DNA of 64,000 nucleotides from Lucinisca nassula (Eukaryota > Mollusca > Bivalvia > Lucinida > Lucinidae), in the NCBI GenBank assembly GCA_963580285.1, contig OY757017.1, positions 13,032,538 to 13,096,537 on the forward strand, given 5' to 3'. Numbering within the stretch: the stretch's first letter is position 1; every line of letters begins with the position of its first letter. The notes below the pieces were generated by a model that did not search any database, was not told the origin of the DNA, and saw nothing but the letters and a program-made list of their open reading frames with translations. A program made the position numbers and the translations under genes. Positions 31,427 through 42,136 of this stretch are shown piece after piece.

Positions 31427-31725
31427 TTTTATTTGTTTGATTTGAGGTTTAACGCCCCGTCAACACTGTATAGGTCATTTTGGAGACGTTGCTTCCAGTC
31501 TTGTGGGAGTTTTACCCGACATTGAGATGACATGGCATCTCAAGTCCTGTCGCCCAATGAAACCAATTAGGTTTATGAGCATGGACGGTCCGACTTGCAC
31601 CGCTTTGCCTTGGCAGGCTTAGATCCTCTAAGCGGTCTATCAGTACTCGTGTGTGGTCGGTTTCAGCTCTGCGTGGAAGCATTATGCAGCCTATTTATTT
31701 CTTCAAGCCCCGATGGGCAGGGGCA
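31427..31725 (-). mobile_element. SINE family S
   Basis: Full-length, with the tail at the left and CCCCGATGGGCAGGGGC at the right. It lies in the spacer between the two inverted arms. Confidence 0.85.
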
Positions 31726-31821
31726 CTTGCGCGTGCGTGCGTCTTTGCGTGCGTGCGCACGTGTGTGTGTTCCACCAACAGCTAAAGTCATACGGTTTAA
31801 AGACTCAGCCGAAAGTGTGGA

Positions 31822-31850
31822 CATAACGAAAACACGCCTATAAAAATACA
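31822..31850. repeat. Family C terminal fragment
   Basis: Only the terminal word CATAACGAAAACACGCCTAT remains, directly before the right arm. Confidence 0.6.
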
Positions 31851-31855
31851 ATATA

Positions 31856-32404
31856 CCAAAAGCGGCACCGAGTGAATTAAAGTTAACCCTTTTGGTACCA
31901 AATGGTCTCTTCCACCTTATATATGGCAGGAGTCCATTTCAATATTTAGGGGTGTCAGGCTGTGTTTTCTTCAACATTTATTCAGAAAATGGTTCAGCTT
32001 TTTACAAACAGTGTAGGTCCTGATCAGACCTCGCATTACCGCACTCTGAAGTTTCTGATCTGGGCCTGCACTGTTTGCAAAGGTACCTCTTTAGGGGTTT
32101 CTGGTACTGAAATGGTTCATACAGACGCACGTACCATCTTGTTGTACATGGTCGCCTCTGCACCGTTTGCATAACGACCTTTTTGATGTTCAGTATTGCA
32201 TTATGCAACCTTGTTCGTGCAATAAAAATACATGACGTTTGATGTTAAAAAATGGCACAACGCACGAACGTCAGCTGTTTACTTTCAATATCGATTTCCT
32301 AACTAATTACAACACAGAAATCACTGAGTCGTGTGACATCTAGGAATGAAAGAGTACAGGCAGAAGAAAATTAAACAAATAACGCCTCGGATAGTTACTG
32401 ATTG

Positions 32405-32468
<64 letters not shown>

Positions 32469-32840
32469 ATACGTCTCTCTAACAGCTAAGGTCATCTAAG
32501 GAGACGGGACCTCGGTTTAAAGACACATCCGAAAGTCTGGAGAAGCCCGGGATCGATCCCACGAATCCTGATTTATAAGGCAAGTAGCATAACCACTACA
32601 CCACGGAGGCTTCTACTGATTGCACAATTTGTGCGTTGACAGGAAATATAAGTGGTTATAGAGCAGCCTCTATGTTACTCAGTTGCAGCATTATTACAAG
32701 TAATGCCCTGGAACTAGCATGAAATAGTTTCCAACGAAGTTGCTGGTGTTAAGTCTTCACCTACCCTTTCTATGAAACGTTTGCCGCGATCTGTCTTAGA
32801 GACAGTAATCTGTCTTCGACGCAGCCGGTTGTACGGTGTG
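31856..32840. repeat. Right arm of the inverted duplication
   Basis: It is complementary to the left arm. It includes a family A hairpin element (31883-32116), an expanded (GA)n tract at 32410-32466 that corresponds to the CTCT tail of the left SINE, and the tRNA-like SINE head at about 32538-32615 on the - strand. Confidence 0.85.
32398..32615 (-). mobile_element. tRNA-derived SINE in the right arm
   Basis: Mirror of the SINE at 29697. The head is at the right (complement of GGGATCGATCCC near 32550), and the tail is expanded to roughly 28 GA units. Confidence 0.8.
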
Positions 32841-33037
32841 CTTTATCTCAGTGATGATGACATATACTCATATGTCGTGATCTAATGAGACGTATACGCT
32901 TCCGTAATAAAATATAGTGTTACTATTTTCTTTATTTTATAATGGTTAACTACGCGTTTTGCTCCCAAAAATTAACTTAGAAATTTTTTTCCGCATTGAA
33001 ACCCAAAGATCTCTTAACTGCAAAATATAATGACCAC
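32841..33037. other. Short spacer
   Basis: Nothing is recognised. Confidence 0.3.
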
Positions 33038-33244
33038 ATTCGTTACGATAACTCACCCGTGCGACATAGTGCACTTTTCACATCTCCAAAATGACCATTT
33101 TTCTGATCAAATCCTTCATATTTTTGTTATAAATTTTGAAAACATAGGTTGAGGATGCTCGTTAGATGCTTGGAGCAGAAATAAGAAAAATAGTGATGTG
33201 CGCGTAAACCCGAGTTTTCTCTATTATATAAAGTGGGGTTTAGT

Positions 33245-33275
<31 letters not shown>

Positions 33276-33310
33276 TGGGGGGGGGGGGTCTTCATTTTAT
33301 GGACTCGGTC
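33038..33310. mobile_element. Hairpin element family C, palindrome deleted
   Basis: The left end CGTTACGATAACTCACCCGT and the right words GTGGGGTTTAG are present. The palindrome is cut to one half (GCTCGTTAGA), and a GT run and a G run at 33243-33288 have expanded within the right part. Confidence 0.7.
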
Positions 33311-33483
33311 TCGCGATGTAATGGTAGTTCAGAGCCTGACTGAAGCAAGATCAGCGCGAAAACATTACTATGAAAGCAAAATTATCGTCTCAAGAATGTC
33401 CTTGCCTTTTGTGGATCAAGAAAGATCAGAGGTTAACCTATGAGCGTCGTATTTCTATTTTTTCTGCTCACCTGTCACGTAGT

Positions 33484-35979
33484 GACAAGGTGAGCTTTTG
33501 TGATCACATTTTGTCCGTCGTCCGTCGTGCGTGCATGCGTGTGTGCGTCCGTAAACAATTTCAAATAAGTATAAATCTAATACCCCACGGCCAATCTTGA
33601 TAAAATTTCACGAGAAGCATAATGAGGTAGGGGGAAAGGGTCCATAAAGTTTTTGGGCTGATCAGATTGGAATTCTGGTTGCCATGGAAACAAAAAGGGT
33701 CCACAGACTTATAACAGGGAAAACGACGTCTCCACTTTTTCTCGGCCATTTCTGATCAGATCTTCAGCAAACTTGCAGATAACCAGGAGGGGCTTACAGT
33801 CGACTTCGAGTTCGAATTTGGGCTGCACGGGACGAACAGCTTTGGAGTAACCTGCCCTTGAGCATAAATATAAGTGAAAAATGGTGTCTCCAGCTTTTCT
33901 CAGCCGTTTACGATCTGATCTTTTAGCTCCCCTGAGACGAAGGCTCACAAGGTGAGCTTATAGTATAGGTAGGCATCCGGCGTCCGTCCGGCGTCCGTCC
34001 GTCGTCCGTCCGTCGTCCACGCATTTGAACTTGAATATCTTAGTGACTAGCCGGCCAATCCCAATCAAATTTTATGTGCAGCATCACTAGGTTAGGAGAT
34101 TGACTGCGTTAGGTTTTGGACCGGTTTTGATTAGAACTGTGTTAGTTATGGAAACAAAAAGGTGTCATAGACTTATAATGGGGAAAACGACGTCTCCACT
34201 TTTTCTCTGCCATTTCTGATCCGATCTTCATCAAACTTGCAGATAACCAGGAGGGGCTCACAGTCTACGTCGAGTTCGAATTTGGGCTGCACGGGACAAA
34301 CAGCCTGGGAGTTACCTGGCATTGAGCATAAATATAAGTTAAAATAGTGTCTCCAGCTTTCTCAGCCGTTTATGTTCTGATCTGTTAGTAACTTTTCATA
34401 AACGAGGACAAACATAAAATCTCAGACGAGTTCGAATTTAGTTTAAATCTGACCAGCGGTTTTCCAGTTACATCCCCTTGAGCGTGAAAAATTTCCCAAT
34501 AGACTTATAATGGGGAAAACGACGTCTTCACTTTTTCTCAGCCATTTCTGATCCGATCTTCATCAAACTTGCAGATAACCAGGAGGGACTTTATGTATAC
34601 GTCGAGTTCATATTTGGGATGCATGGGACAAACAGCTTTGGAGTCACCTGCCCTTGAGCATAAATATAAGTGAAAAAATGGTGTCTCCAGCTTTTCTTAG
34701 CCGTTTATGATCTGATCTTTTTGTAACTTTTCATAAACTAGAACAAGCATAAAATCTTGGACGAGTTCGAATTTGGTTTGAAAATGACGCGCGGTTTTTT
34801 CAGTTACATCCCCCTGAGCATGAAAAAATGTTCCCAAAGACTTATAATGTGGAAAAAGACGTCTCCACTTTTTCTCCGCCATTTCTGATCCGATCACCAT
34901 CAAACTTTCAGACAACCAGGAGGGGTTTACAGTCTACGTTGAGTTCAAACTTGGGCTGCAAGGGACAAACAGCTTGTGAGTTACCTGCCCTTGAGCATAA
35001 ATGTTAGTGAAAAATGGTGTCTCCAGCTTTGCTCAGCCGTTTTTGATTGGATCATTTTGTAACTTTTGGTAAAGAGGACAAGCATAAAATCTCGACGAGT
35101 TCGAAAATGACTTAAATCTGACCAGCTGTTTTCCAGTTACATCTCCTTGAGTGTGAAAGATTTTCCCATAGACTTACAATGCGAAAACGACGTCTCCAGC
35201 TTTTCTCGACCATTTCAAATCAGATATTCATCAAACTTGCAGATAACCTGGAGGGGCATACAGTCTATGTTGAGTTTGAATTTGGGCCACGCAGGTCAAA
35301 TGACTTCTGAGTTACCTGCCCTTGAGCATAAATATTAGCGAAAAATAGCGTATCCAGCTTTCCGCAACCGTTGATCTTTTTGTTACTTTTGGTAAATGAG
35401 GATAAGCATAAAATCTCTAATGAGTTCGATTTGAGCTTGAATCTGAGCACCGGATTTCCAGTTACATCCACTTGAAGGTGAAAAATTTTCTCATAGACTT
35501 ACAATGGGAAAACGATGTCTCCAACTTTGCTTGGCTATTTCTAACTTGACCTTCATCAAACTTCTAGATAATCAAAAGGAGCTTACAGTGTATATTTAGT
35601 TCGAATTTTGGCCGCGTGAGACAAAAGGCTTTCGAATTACCTGCCCTTGAGCATAAATATTAGTGTAAAATAGTGTCTCCACCTTTTCTCAGTATTTTCT
35701 AATCTGATCTTTTTGAAACTTTCAGTAAACGAGAACAAGCATAAACCTCAGATGAGTTTGAATTTGGCTTGAATCTGACATTCGGTTTTGCAGTTACAGC
35801 CCTTAGAGCGCGAACAATTTTCCCATAGACTTACAATGGAATAGCGACGTTACCAACTTTTCTCTGCCATTTCTGATCTGATCTTCATCAAACTTGCAGA
35901 TAACCAGGAGGGACATACAGTCAACATAGAGTTCGAATTTCGGCTGCATGAGACAAACAACTTTGGAGTTACCTGCCCT
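33484..35979. repeat. Tandem array, about 330-bp units (family J)
   Basis: The array begins with GTGACAAGGTGAGCTTTTGT and GTCCGTCGTCCGTCG. A second start-like block with GTCCGTCC runs occurs at 33930-34020. The word TTGAGCATAAATAT recurs near 33858, 34321, 34654, 34991, 35321 and 35645, and a truncated one ends at 35979. Most steps are 324-337 bp. Other unit words are GGTGTCTCCAGCTTT, GACTTATAATGGGGAAAACG and AACCAGGAGGGGCTTACAG. No coding sequence. The right end is cut by a SINE. Confidence 0.88.
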
Positions 35980-36239
35980 TGTTTATTGATTAGAGGTTTA
36001 ACATCCCTGTCAGCACAGTGTAGATCATTTTGGAGACGTTGCTTCCAGTTTTGTGAGACTTTTGCCCGACATCGAGATGAAATTATATTTTAAGCCATTT
36101 CCACCCAATGAAACCAATAGGGTCATTATGCATGGATGGTCCAACTGGCACCACTTTTCCTGGACAGGCTTAGAACCAGTACACATGTGTGGTCGGTTCC
36201 ATCTCCGCATAGAAGCACCATGAAGCCCAGTCTATTACT
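35980..36239 (-). mobile_element. SINE family S, part one, split by the LTR element
   Basis: The tail at the left follows CCTGCCCTTG of the 330-bp array. The 5' portion stops at TCTATTACT, where the LTR begins, and the remaining bases (TACTTCAAGCCCCGATTGG) are at 42690. Confidence 0.88.
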
Positions 36240-36792
36240 TGTTACGAGCCAGGCGTAGCAGAAAGAAAAAGCAAACAAGCCTTTTGGAAAAATTTAACAA
36301 AATTTATTTACAAGTTAACTTTAACCTGTAGAAGTAAGAAAATTAAATGTACTTAGCTCTGTTACGAAATATCCTGAATGAATCTATTTTCCTTGATCCC
36401 ACAGAATTCACAGTCCAAAATGAATAGTAATATCCTTTAACAATCCAACACAGAATTTAGAAATAACTTTCCTTATAAGCCCAAACATCAAACTCCAAAG
36501 TCTGACTCAATGAGAAAAATCAAGCACTTTTATAGACCCTAAGATTTCTCTAGAACATTCCAGAGGGCTGTGGAATAAGATGAGGTAATTTTCTAAAAAT
36601 AATGCAAACCTGAACTTTCTGGAAGGTTCTGAAGTACTTTTCCTTGTAAACATGTTGTTTACAAAAATAAAATTAATCTGTGACTCATTTTTCTAGAATC
36701 TTCTATAAGAAGATTAACAAGATATTTATAGCATTATTAGGTCACAGTGGGGTGAAAGTGGGAATCAGAAAAATAAATTCTTATGCATAACA
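36240..36792 (-). repeat. 3' LTR
   Basis: On the - strand it starts TGTTATGCATAAG and ends CTGGCTCGTAACA, with the TG...CA boundaries usual for LTRs. It differs from the other LTR at GACTCAATG (here) against GACTAAATG and at GAAAGTGGG (here) against GAAAGCGGG. Confidence 0.95.
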
Positions 36793-36803
36793 CTCCCCCT
36801 CAT
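36793..36803 (-). promoter_or_regulatory. Polypurine tract
   Basis: On the - strand GAGGGGGAGTG lies directly before the 3' LTR. It would prime plus-strand DNA synthesis. Confidence 0.85.
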
Positions 36804-36937
36804 CGAGAAAAAGAAAGATTTATGTAATAAAGCTTTCTTTTGCTTTAAGAATAATAAAATATTGGGCATAGCATATAAAATTACATGTCTCTACAATCCA
36901 CTTTAGTAGGAAAGAAAAACACAACTCCTGACACTGC

Positions 36938-37162
36938 TCAAGCTCTTGAAAGGGCATCAGGGATAATGTTATCTCTCCCTCTGATATGTCTTATGTCTAA
37001 ATTATACTCTTGTAGCATAAGACTCCACCTGAGCAACCGCTGATTTTTGTTTTTCATTTTATGTATGAAAGTCAGTGGATTGTGATCACTGAAAACAACA
37101 ATCGATGCAGTAGTAGGGGTAAGATAAACTTCGAAATGTTGCAGAGCAAGAATCAGAGACAA
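36938..37162 (-). pseudogene. rh: RNase H C-terminal part after an in-frame TGA
   Basis: It continues the RT/RNase H frame immediately after the TGA at 37163-37165. It contains VFSDHNPLTFI with the third catalytic Asp and RGRDNIIPDALSRA, the usual end of gypsy RNase H, and stops there. Without readthrough the TGA removes this part of the domain. Confidence 0.85.
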
Positions 37163-38959
37163 TCACTCTTTCTCTATGGTAGAGTAATTTCTCTGATGCT
37201 TATTAAACTTTTTGGAAAAGTAGCAAACTGGATGATCCACACCATTTTCATCTTCCTGCAACAAAACACTACCTGCACCTACGTCACTAGCATCTACAGC
37301 TAGCTTAAACTCCTTTTCAAAGTTTGGTGCTAAGAGAACTGGTTCACTCTTGAGTATGGCTTTAAGTTTATCAAAAGCATTTTGGCATATTGCATTCCAA
37401 TGGAATTTTGTTCTTTTGCTGAGCAAATTTGTCAAAGGCTCAGCAATGACAGAGAAATTATTACAGAACTTTCTGTAATAACCAGCCATACCAAGAAATC
37501 GCATCAGCTGTCTTTTGCACGTGGGTACGGGAAAATTTGAGATAGCCTCAACTTTAGCTTCAATGGGTTTCACATGACCTTGACCTACAACATGACCTAG
37601 AAATGTCAAACTTGCATGGCAGAATTCCCTTTTAGCAAGATTGATTGTCAATTTGGCATTACTCAGTCTTTCAAAGAATGCTCGAATAGTCCCAAGATGT
37701 TGATTCCACTGGTCGTTGTATATGATAGCATCATCGATATAAGCACTGCAGCCTTCCAGCCCCGCAATTACCATGTTTATTAAGAGCTGAAATGTTGCCG
37801 GAGAGTTTTTCGTTCCAAATGGCATGACTTTATAGTTAAATAATCCGTCTATTGTTGTGAATGCCAAAACCTCCTTTGCTCTATCTGTGAGTGGAATTTG
37901 CCAAAATCCTTTCAGAAGGTCGAATTTCGTTATGTATTTGGCATTCCCGATGTTATCAATGCAGTCATCCATTCTTGGAATAGGAAAGCTATCTGTTTTA
38001 CTTAAGGAATTAACTTTCCTAAAATCTGTACACATACGATATGTCCCATCAGGTTTTGGTACAAGAATACAAGGAGAACTCCACTCACTTTGACTTGGTT
38101 CAATAAAGTCATTGTCTAATAGATACTGAACTTCTTCTTTAAGATATTTTTGTTTCACAGGATTCATCCTGTATGGGTGTTGTTTTACAGGTTTAGACCC
38201 ATTTATGTCCACATCGTGAAATATTTTGTCTGTCCGTGTTGGAATGTCAGGAAATAATTGTTCATATTCAAAAATCAGCTGTTTCAGTTCATTCCGCTGA
38301 TTTGGCTCTAGATGTGACAGTTTCTGGTCAAGATTCCGTAGAATGTCAGAATTCTGAAGTTTTGATGATGTGGGATCCGACTTCACTGAATTAATATCCT
38401 CAAAGTCATTGTCACACGAATTAAGTGGAACAGAGCTAACTAGATTGACTGATGTTAAAGATGTATTGTCCCTATCTATGTATTCCTTAAGCATGTTAAT
38501 ATGACATAGCTGCTTTAGCTTGCGCCTCCCAGGAGTGTTTATTATGTAATTTACGTCACTGATCTTTTTGTCTACAGTGTATGGACCATAATACCTGGCC
38601 TGCAACGATTTTCCTGGAATAGGCAAAAGAGCTAGTACCTTATCACCTGGTTTAAAATTCCTTTCTTTTGTCCCTATGTCATATAGCTGTTTCATTCTCC
38701 TTTGGGCTGACTGAAGATTGGTCCGAGCAGCCTCACAAGCTTTTGAAAGTCTAGTTTTGAAATCAGACACATACTGAAGTAAATTCAGGGAGGTGTCATC
38801 ATTGGAGAGAAATTTCTCTTTGAGAAGTTTCAAAGGACCACGAACAGTATGGCCAAATACTAATTCAAATGGACTGAAGCCAAAGAGATTCTTGCACAGA
38901 TTCTCTAACAGCAAATAAAAGGAGATGGATGCCTTCATCCCAATCCTTCTCTGTGTCAA
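37163..38959 (-). CDS. pol: Integrase C-terminus, reverse transcriptase, start of RNase H
   Basis: An open frame of 598 codons. It begins in the end of the integrase core (FSPFELVFGHTVRGPL) and the GPY module (ARYYGPYTVDKKISD). RT then follows: VQYLLDNDFIEPSQSEWSSP, TYRMCTDFRKVN, KFDLLKGFWQIPL, VMPFGTKNSPATFQ and the active site YIDD at 37730-37741. RNase H begins with KLAVDASDVGAG and reaches STIEKE before TGA. The protein copies element RNA into DNA. The upstream boundary is a frameshift within the integrase near 38880-38890; the overlap with the upstream frame is 95 bp. Confidence 0.92.
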   Translation of the reverse strand: MTQRRIGMKASISFYLLLENLCKNLFGFSPFELVFGHTVRGPLKLLKEKFLSNDDTSLNLLQYVSDFKTRLSKACEAARTNLQSAQRRMKQLYDIGTKERNFKPGDKVLALLPIPGKSLQARYYGPYTVDKKISDVNYIINTPGRRKLKQLCHINMLKEYIDRDNTSLTSVNLVSSVPLNSCDNDFEDINSVKSDPTSSKLQNSDILRNLDQKLSHLEPNQRNELKQLIFEYEQLFPDIPTRTDKIFHDVDINGSKPVKQHPYRMNPVKQKYLKEEVQYLLDNDFIEPSQSEWSSPCILVPKPDGTYRMCTDFRKVNSLSKTDSFPIPRMDDCIDNIGNAKYITKFDLLKGFWQIPLTDRAKEVLAFTTIDGLFNYKVMPFGTKNSPATFQLLINMVIAGLEGCSAYIDDAIIYNDQWNQHLGTIRAFFERLSNAKLTINLAKREFCHASLTFLGHVVGQGHVKPIEAKVEAISNFPVPTCKRQLMRFLGMAGYYRKFCNNFSVIAEPLTNLLSKRTKFHWNAICQNAFDKLKAILKSEPVLLAPNFEKEFKLAVDASDVGAGSVLLQEDENGVDHPVCYFSKKFNKHQRNYSTIEKE

Positions 38960-39908
38960 AGCAATATGACCTTATCATGTTTTTCAATGTTTGATGGAAT
39001 CTTTCAAGGGCGCCTTGACTTTCAGGATGATAGGCTGATGACTTATACTGTACAATGCCAAGTTCATGCATTACTTGTTGAAATATTCCAGACATAAAAT
39101 TTGAGCCTTGGTCTGACTGAATAGATTTAGGAAGCCCAACAAATGTGAAAAACTTCACTAAGGCCTTGACGATTGTCTTAGTTTTGATATTTCTTAAAGG
39201 AATGGCTTCAGGAAAACGTGTGGAAGCACACATAATGGTCAAAAGATATTCACAGCCGGACTTAGTTCTGGGCAAGGGACCCACACAGTCTATAATTATT
39301 CGACTGAAAGGTTCATCAAAAGCAGGTATAGGCTGCAAATGAGCCTTAGGTATAGTCTGATTGGGTTTTCCTACCATTTGGCATGTATGGCAGGACCTAC
39401 AATGCTGAGAAACATCTGATTTTAACCCAGGCCAGTAAAAATGATTAAGAATCTTGTGATAGGTTTTATTTACACCTAAATGTCCTGACATGGGAGTTTC
39501 ATGCGCCAAGTTTAATATTTCGGGACGGTAAACCCGTGGAACCACTATCTGATGGTTGACAGTCCACTCGTCTTCTGCTGAGACGTCTGGTGGACGCCAT
39601 TTTCTCATAAGAATGTCATTTTTGACATAATAACAGACTGGGACCTGAGATACTTCCTGCTCATCTAAGGCCCTCTCAAATAAAGGCGAAATTTCAGGAT
39701 CCTTATGCTGTTCTATAGCTAGTTGAGACCCAGACATTATGTCATGGCCTAGATCTAAAGATGAGTTATTCTCATGAAAATCTGTCTGCTTATCAGGCAG
39801 GCTTGAAGACAGAGACCTTGTTATCTCGTCATTAAAAGACTGACCCAAAAAGGTATCAGTTAAATCAAAATCCTGTTTCCCATCAGTTTGCTTGGCCTTA
39901 CGTGCCAT
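38865..39908 (-). CDS. int: Integrase zinc domain and catalytic core
   Basis: It starts at ATG 39908, but it also lies in the gag-protease frame, separated only by a TAG at 39924-39926. The H2C2 zinc domain is complete (HETPMSGHLG...CHTCQ). The DDE core has IIIDCVGPLPR (D), SIQSDQGSNF (D) and HPESQGALERF (E). It inserts element DNA into the genome. The frame ends at 38865 after a one-base shift near 38880-38890, and the rest of the domain is in the next frame. Its place upstream of RT is the key architectural point of this element. Confidence 0.92.
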   Translation of the reverse strand: MARKAKQTDGKQDFDLTDTFLGQSFNDEITRSLSSSLPDKQTDFHENNSSLDLGHDIMSGSQLAIEQHKDPEISPLFERALDEQEVSQVPVCYYVKNDILMRKWRPPDVSAEDEWTVNHQIVVPRVYRPEILNLAHETPMSGHLGVNKTYHKILNHFYWPGLKSDVSQHCRSCHTCQMVGKPNQTIPKAHLQPIPAFDEPFSRIIIDCVGPLPRTKSGCEYLLTIMCASTRFPEAIPLRNIKTKTIVKALVKFFTFVGLPKSIQSDQGSNFMSGIFQQVMHELGIVQYKSSAYHPESQGALERFHQTLKNMIRSYCFDTEKDWDEGIHLLLFAVRESVQESLWLQSI

Positions 39909-39923
39909 CGCCCTTGTGACTGC

Positions 39924-41639
39924 CTAAGATGGATAAAGATCAGGAATTTCCTGCTCAATGGGATCAGGCGGTTGGTCTATGCAAGGATTAGTAGTCAAAA
40001 GTGGATTTACCACAACCTTATCTCCAGCTAAGTCATTGCCTAGCAACAAATGAACACCTTTAAAAGGTAAAGAAGGTCTAATACCAACAGCCACTGAACC
40101 TGATACCAAGTCTGATGACAAATAAACGTTATGAAGCGGAACATTAACACATCCATATTCCACACCCTGAATAAGGACACTTTGGCCCAAAGAAGTCTTC
40201 TCAGAAAAAGGCAGAGTATCTGCTAGAATAAGAGATTGAGAAGCTCCGGTATCTCGTAAGATTTTAATAGGGGTAGGATGGGCATAACTGTAACCATTTA
40301 GTGACACAAAACCATCTGATAAGAATGGTTCATAACACTCCATAACTGTATCAGTCTCAGATAATTTGGTATCAGAAAGAGTTTCCTCCCTTACACAAGA
40401 CTGTGGTTTTGGCCTTATAGAAGTCAAGCCTGTAGGCTTAAGTTCCTCTTGTCTTTCTCTTTCTTTCCTTCGCTTTAATTTTAAACACTCAGAGATCAAA
40501 TGACCTGTATTTTTACAATAATAACAAACTACTTGAGATTGAGATAAAGGATTCTGGTCTTTGTTTTCACCAGAAGGTTTGGGAAAATTTGGGCTTCTGT
40601 TTTCACCAGAAGGTTTGGAAGGATTCTGGCTTTTATTTTCACCAGAAAGTTTGGGCATAGTACTAGATGTATGGCTATAACTACCAGAAGGATTACTGGG
40701 ATAGAATCTTGGACCTGTCTGTGGATTATAAGGTTTTCGAGGATAAGGCCTGTTCACAAATGAGACTTTATGAGTCAAAGCATAATCATCTGCCAAACGA
40801 GAAGCTTCCTCCAAAGTTTCAACCTGTCTCTCATCGAGAAAAGATTTAATGTCTGAATTTATACACCGTTTGAACTCTTCAACAAGGACAAGCTGTCTAA
40901 GTTTGTCATGATCAGAGCCTACTTTTTTAGAAGAACACCACCTATCAAAAAGCTGTTCTTTGGTTCGAGCAAATTCTACATGGGTCTGGGACATTTCTTT
41001 TTTACAGTTCCTAAATTTCTGCCTGTAAGCCTCAGGGACCAACTCATATACTTTAAGAATAAGCTCCTTAACCAGATCATAGTCTGAGCTTTGTTCGACA
41101 GTTAGCTGAGTGTAAATGTCTCGAGCCTTTCCAACAACAACGCTTTGCAAAAGTAAGGTCCAGTGCTCTTTTGGCCATTTTAAATTTTCTGCAACTTTTT
41201 CAAAATGCAAAAAATACTTATCTACCTCTTTTTCCTGAAATGGCGGAACTAATCTGATGTGTTTTGTGGCATCAAAGTAACTACCAGAGTCAAAAACAGG
41301 GGTAGGTTTCACCCTATCCTGACCCTGGAGTTCCATTTCCTTCATCTTTAATTGAAATTGCCATTTTTCTCTTTCTATTTCAAGTCGCTCTTCTTTTTCT
41401 AATTTTTCTTTCTGAAGGCGTTCCTCCATTTCTCTTTGTTTTTCTTCCTGTTCTAATTTTTCTTTTCGAATTCGTTCTTCCATTTCTAATCTTTCCATCT
41501 GCATTTGTCTCTGCATTTCTCTTTCTTTTTCCTTCTCTCTTTCTTCCATTTCTAATCTGAACTTCTCTAATTCAATTTGCCTTCCTATTTCAATTTGTCT
41601 CATTTGTAATTCAGTATGTGAAACCATAATGAGAGACAA
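39924..41639 (-). CDS. gag: gag with coiled coil, zinc knuckle and fused protease
   Basis: This frame has 571 codons. Residues of about 10-100 are a Glu/Lys/Arg/Gln-rich coiled coil with repeated MEER-type words. A capsid-like region follows (FLHFEKVAENLKWPKEHW to LEEASRLADDYALTHK), similar in style to SCAN/retrotransposon gag domains. Then come three tandem peptides of the PSGENKSQN type, a zinc knuckle C-YY-C-KNTG-H-LISE-C, and a protease with ILRDTGASQSLIL (Asp-Thr-Gly). It ends at TAG 39924-39926. Its N-terminus lies in another frame (41600-41830). Confidence 0.9.
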   Translation of the reverse strand: MSLIMVSHTELQMRQIEIGRQIELEKFRLEMEEREKEKEREMQRQMQMERLEMEERIRKEKLEQEEKQREMEERLQKEKLEKEERLEIEREKWQFQLKMKEMELQGQDRVKPTPVFDSGSYFDATKHIRLVPPFQEKEVDKYFLHFEKVAENLKWPKEHWTLLLQSVVVGKARDIYTQLTVEQSSDYDLVKELILKVYELVPEAYRQKFRNCKKEMSQTHVEFARTKEQLFDRWCSSKKVGSDHDKLRQLVLVEEFKRCINSDIKSFLDERQVETLEEASRLADDYALTHKVSFVNRPYPRKPYNPQTGPRFYPSNPSGSYSHTSSTMPKLSGENKSQNPSKPSGENRSPNFPKPSGENKDQNPLSQSQVVCYYCKNTGHLISECLKLKRRKERERQEELKPTGLTSIRPKPQSCVREETLSDTKLSETDTVMECYEPFLSDGFVSLNGYSYAHPTPIKILRDTGASQSLILADTLPFSEKTSLGQSVLIQGVEYGCVNVPLHNVYLSSDLVSGSVAVGIRPSLPFKGVHLLLGNDLAGDKVVVNPLLTTNPCIDQPPDPIEQEIPDLYPS

Positions 41640-41830
41640 AGCAGATGGATCGAAAGTTCTTCATCAACAAAAAACTGCACCAAAATATTCTTAATTTCAT
41701 GCTTCTTCATGCTTGTTTTGACAGCAGTGACCCCATAATGGGAAGCAATTTCTAGAAAATCTGTCCTTTTGGCCAGATTAAACAACTCCTGAGAAGGCTG
41801 AGCCAAAAAGCTTCTCAAATCAAACGACAT
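41600..41830 (-). pseudogene. gag: gag N-terminus, frame-shifted
   Basis: ATG 41830 begins MSFDLRSFLAQPSQELFNL, an N-terminal region with a helix-rich, SAP-like look (KKHEIKNILVQFFVDEEL). The frame shifts by one base near 41650-41660, after which the coiled-coil part of gag continues in the frame ending at 39924. This ATG is the likely start of the ancestral polyprotein. Confidence 0.8.
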
Positions 41831-42113
41831 GTTTGCTTTTTGTTTGTTTTATAAAGTATTTATGGAAATACAGATTGAGGTTAATTTGACAAAGTTTTTT
41901 TTTTTTTTTTGAAAAGACAAGCCCAACGAGAATTTCACATGAAATGACAAGTACTATTTCACCTGAAATGACAGTTCACATGAAATGACAATCCCCTATA
42001 TGCCTACAGGGAAATACCAATCTTGTGAAGCAACTGCCAAGTCTATTTGATAAGAAATGACAATTACCTGCCGTCACATGAAATGTCGGTTTTAAAAATG
42101 CTCAAATGGTTTT

Positions 42114-42131
42114 ATCCCGGACGAGCCCCCA
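42114..42131 (-). promoter_or_regulatory. Primer-binding site, tRNA-Pro type
   Basis: On the - strand TGGGGGCTCGTCCGGGAT, five bases after the 5' LTR. It is the 18-base sequence known as the proline-tRNA primer site of murine gammaretroviruses, complementary to the 3' end of tRNA-Pro. Confidence 0.9.
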
Positions 42132-42136
42132 ATTTC

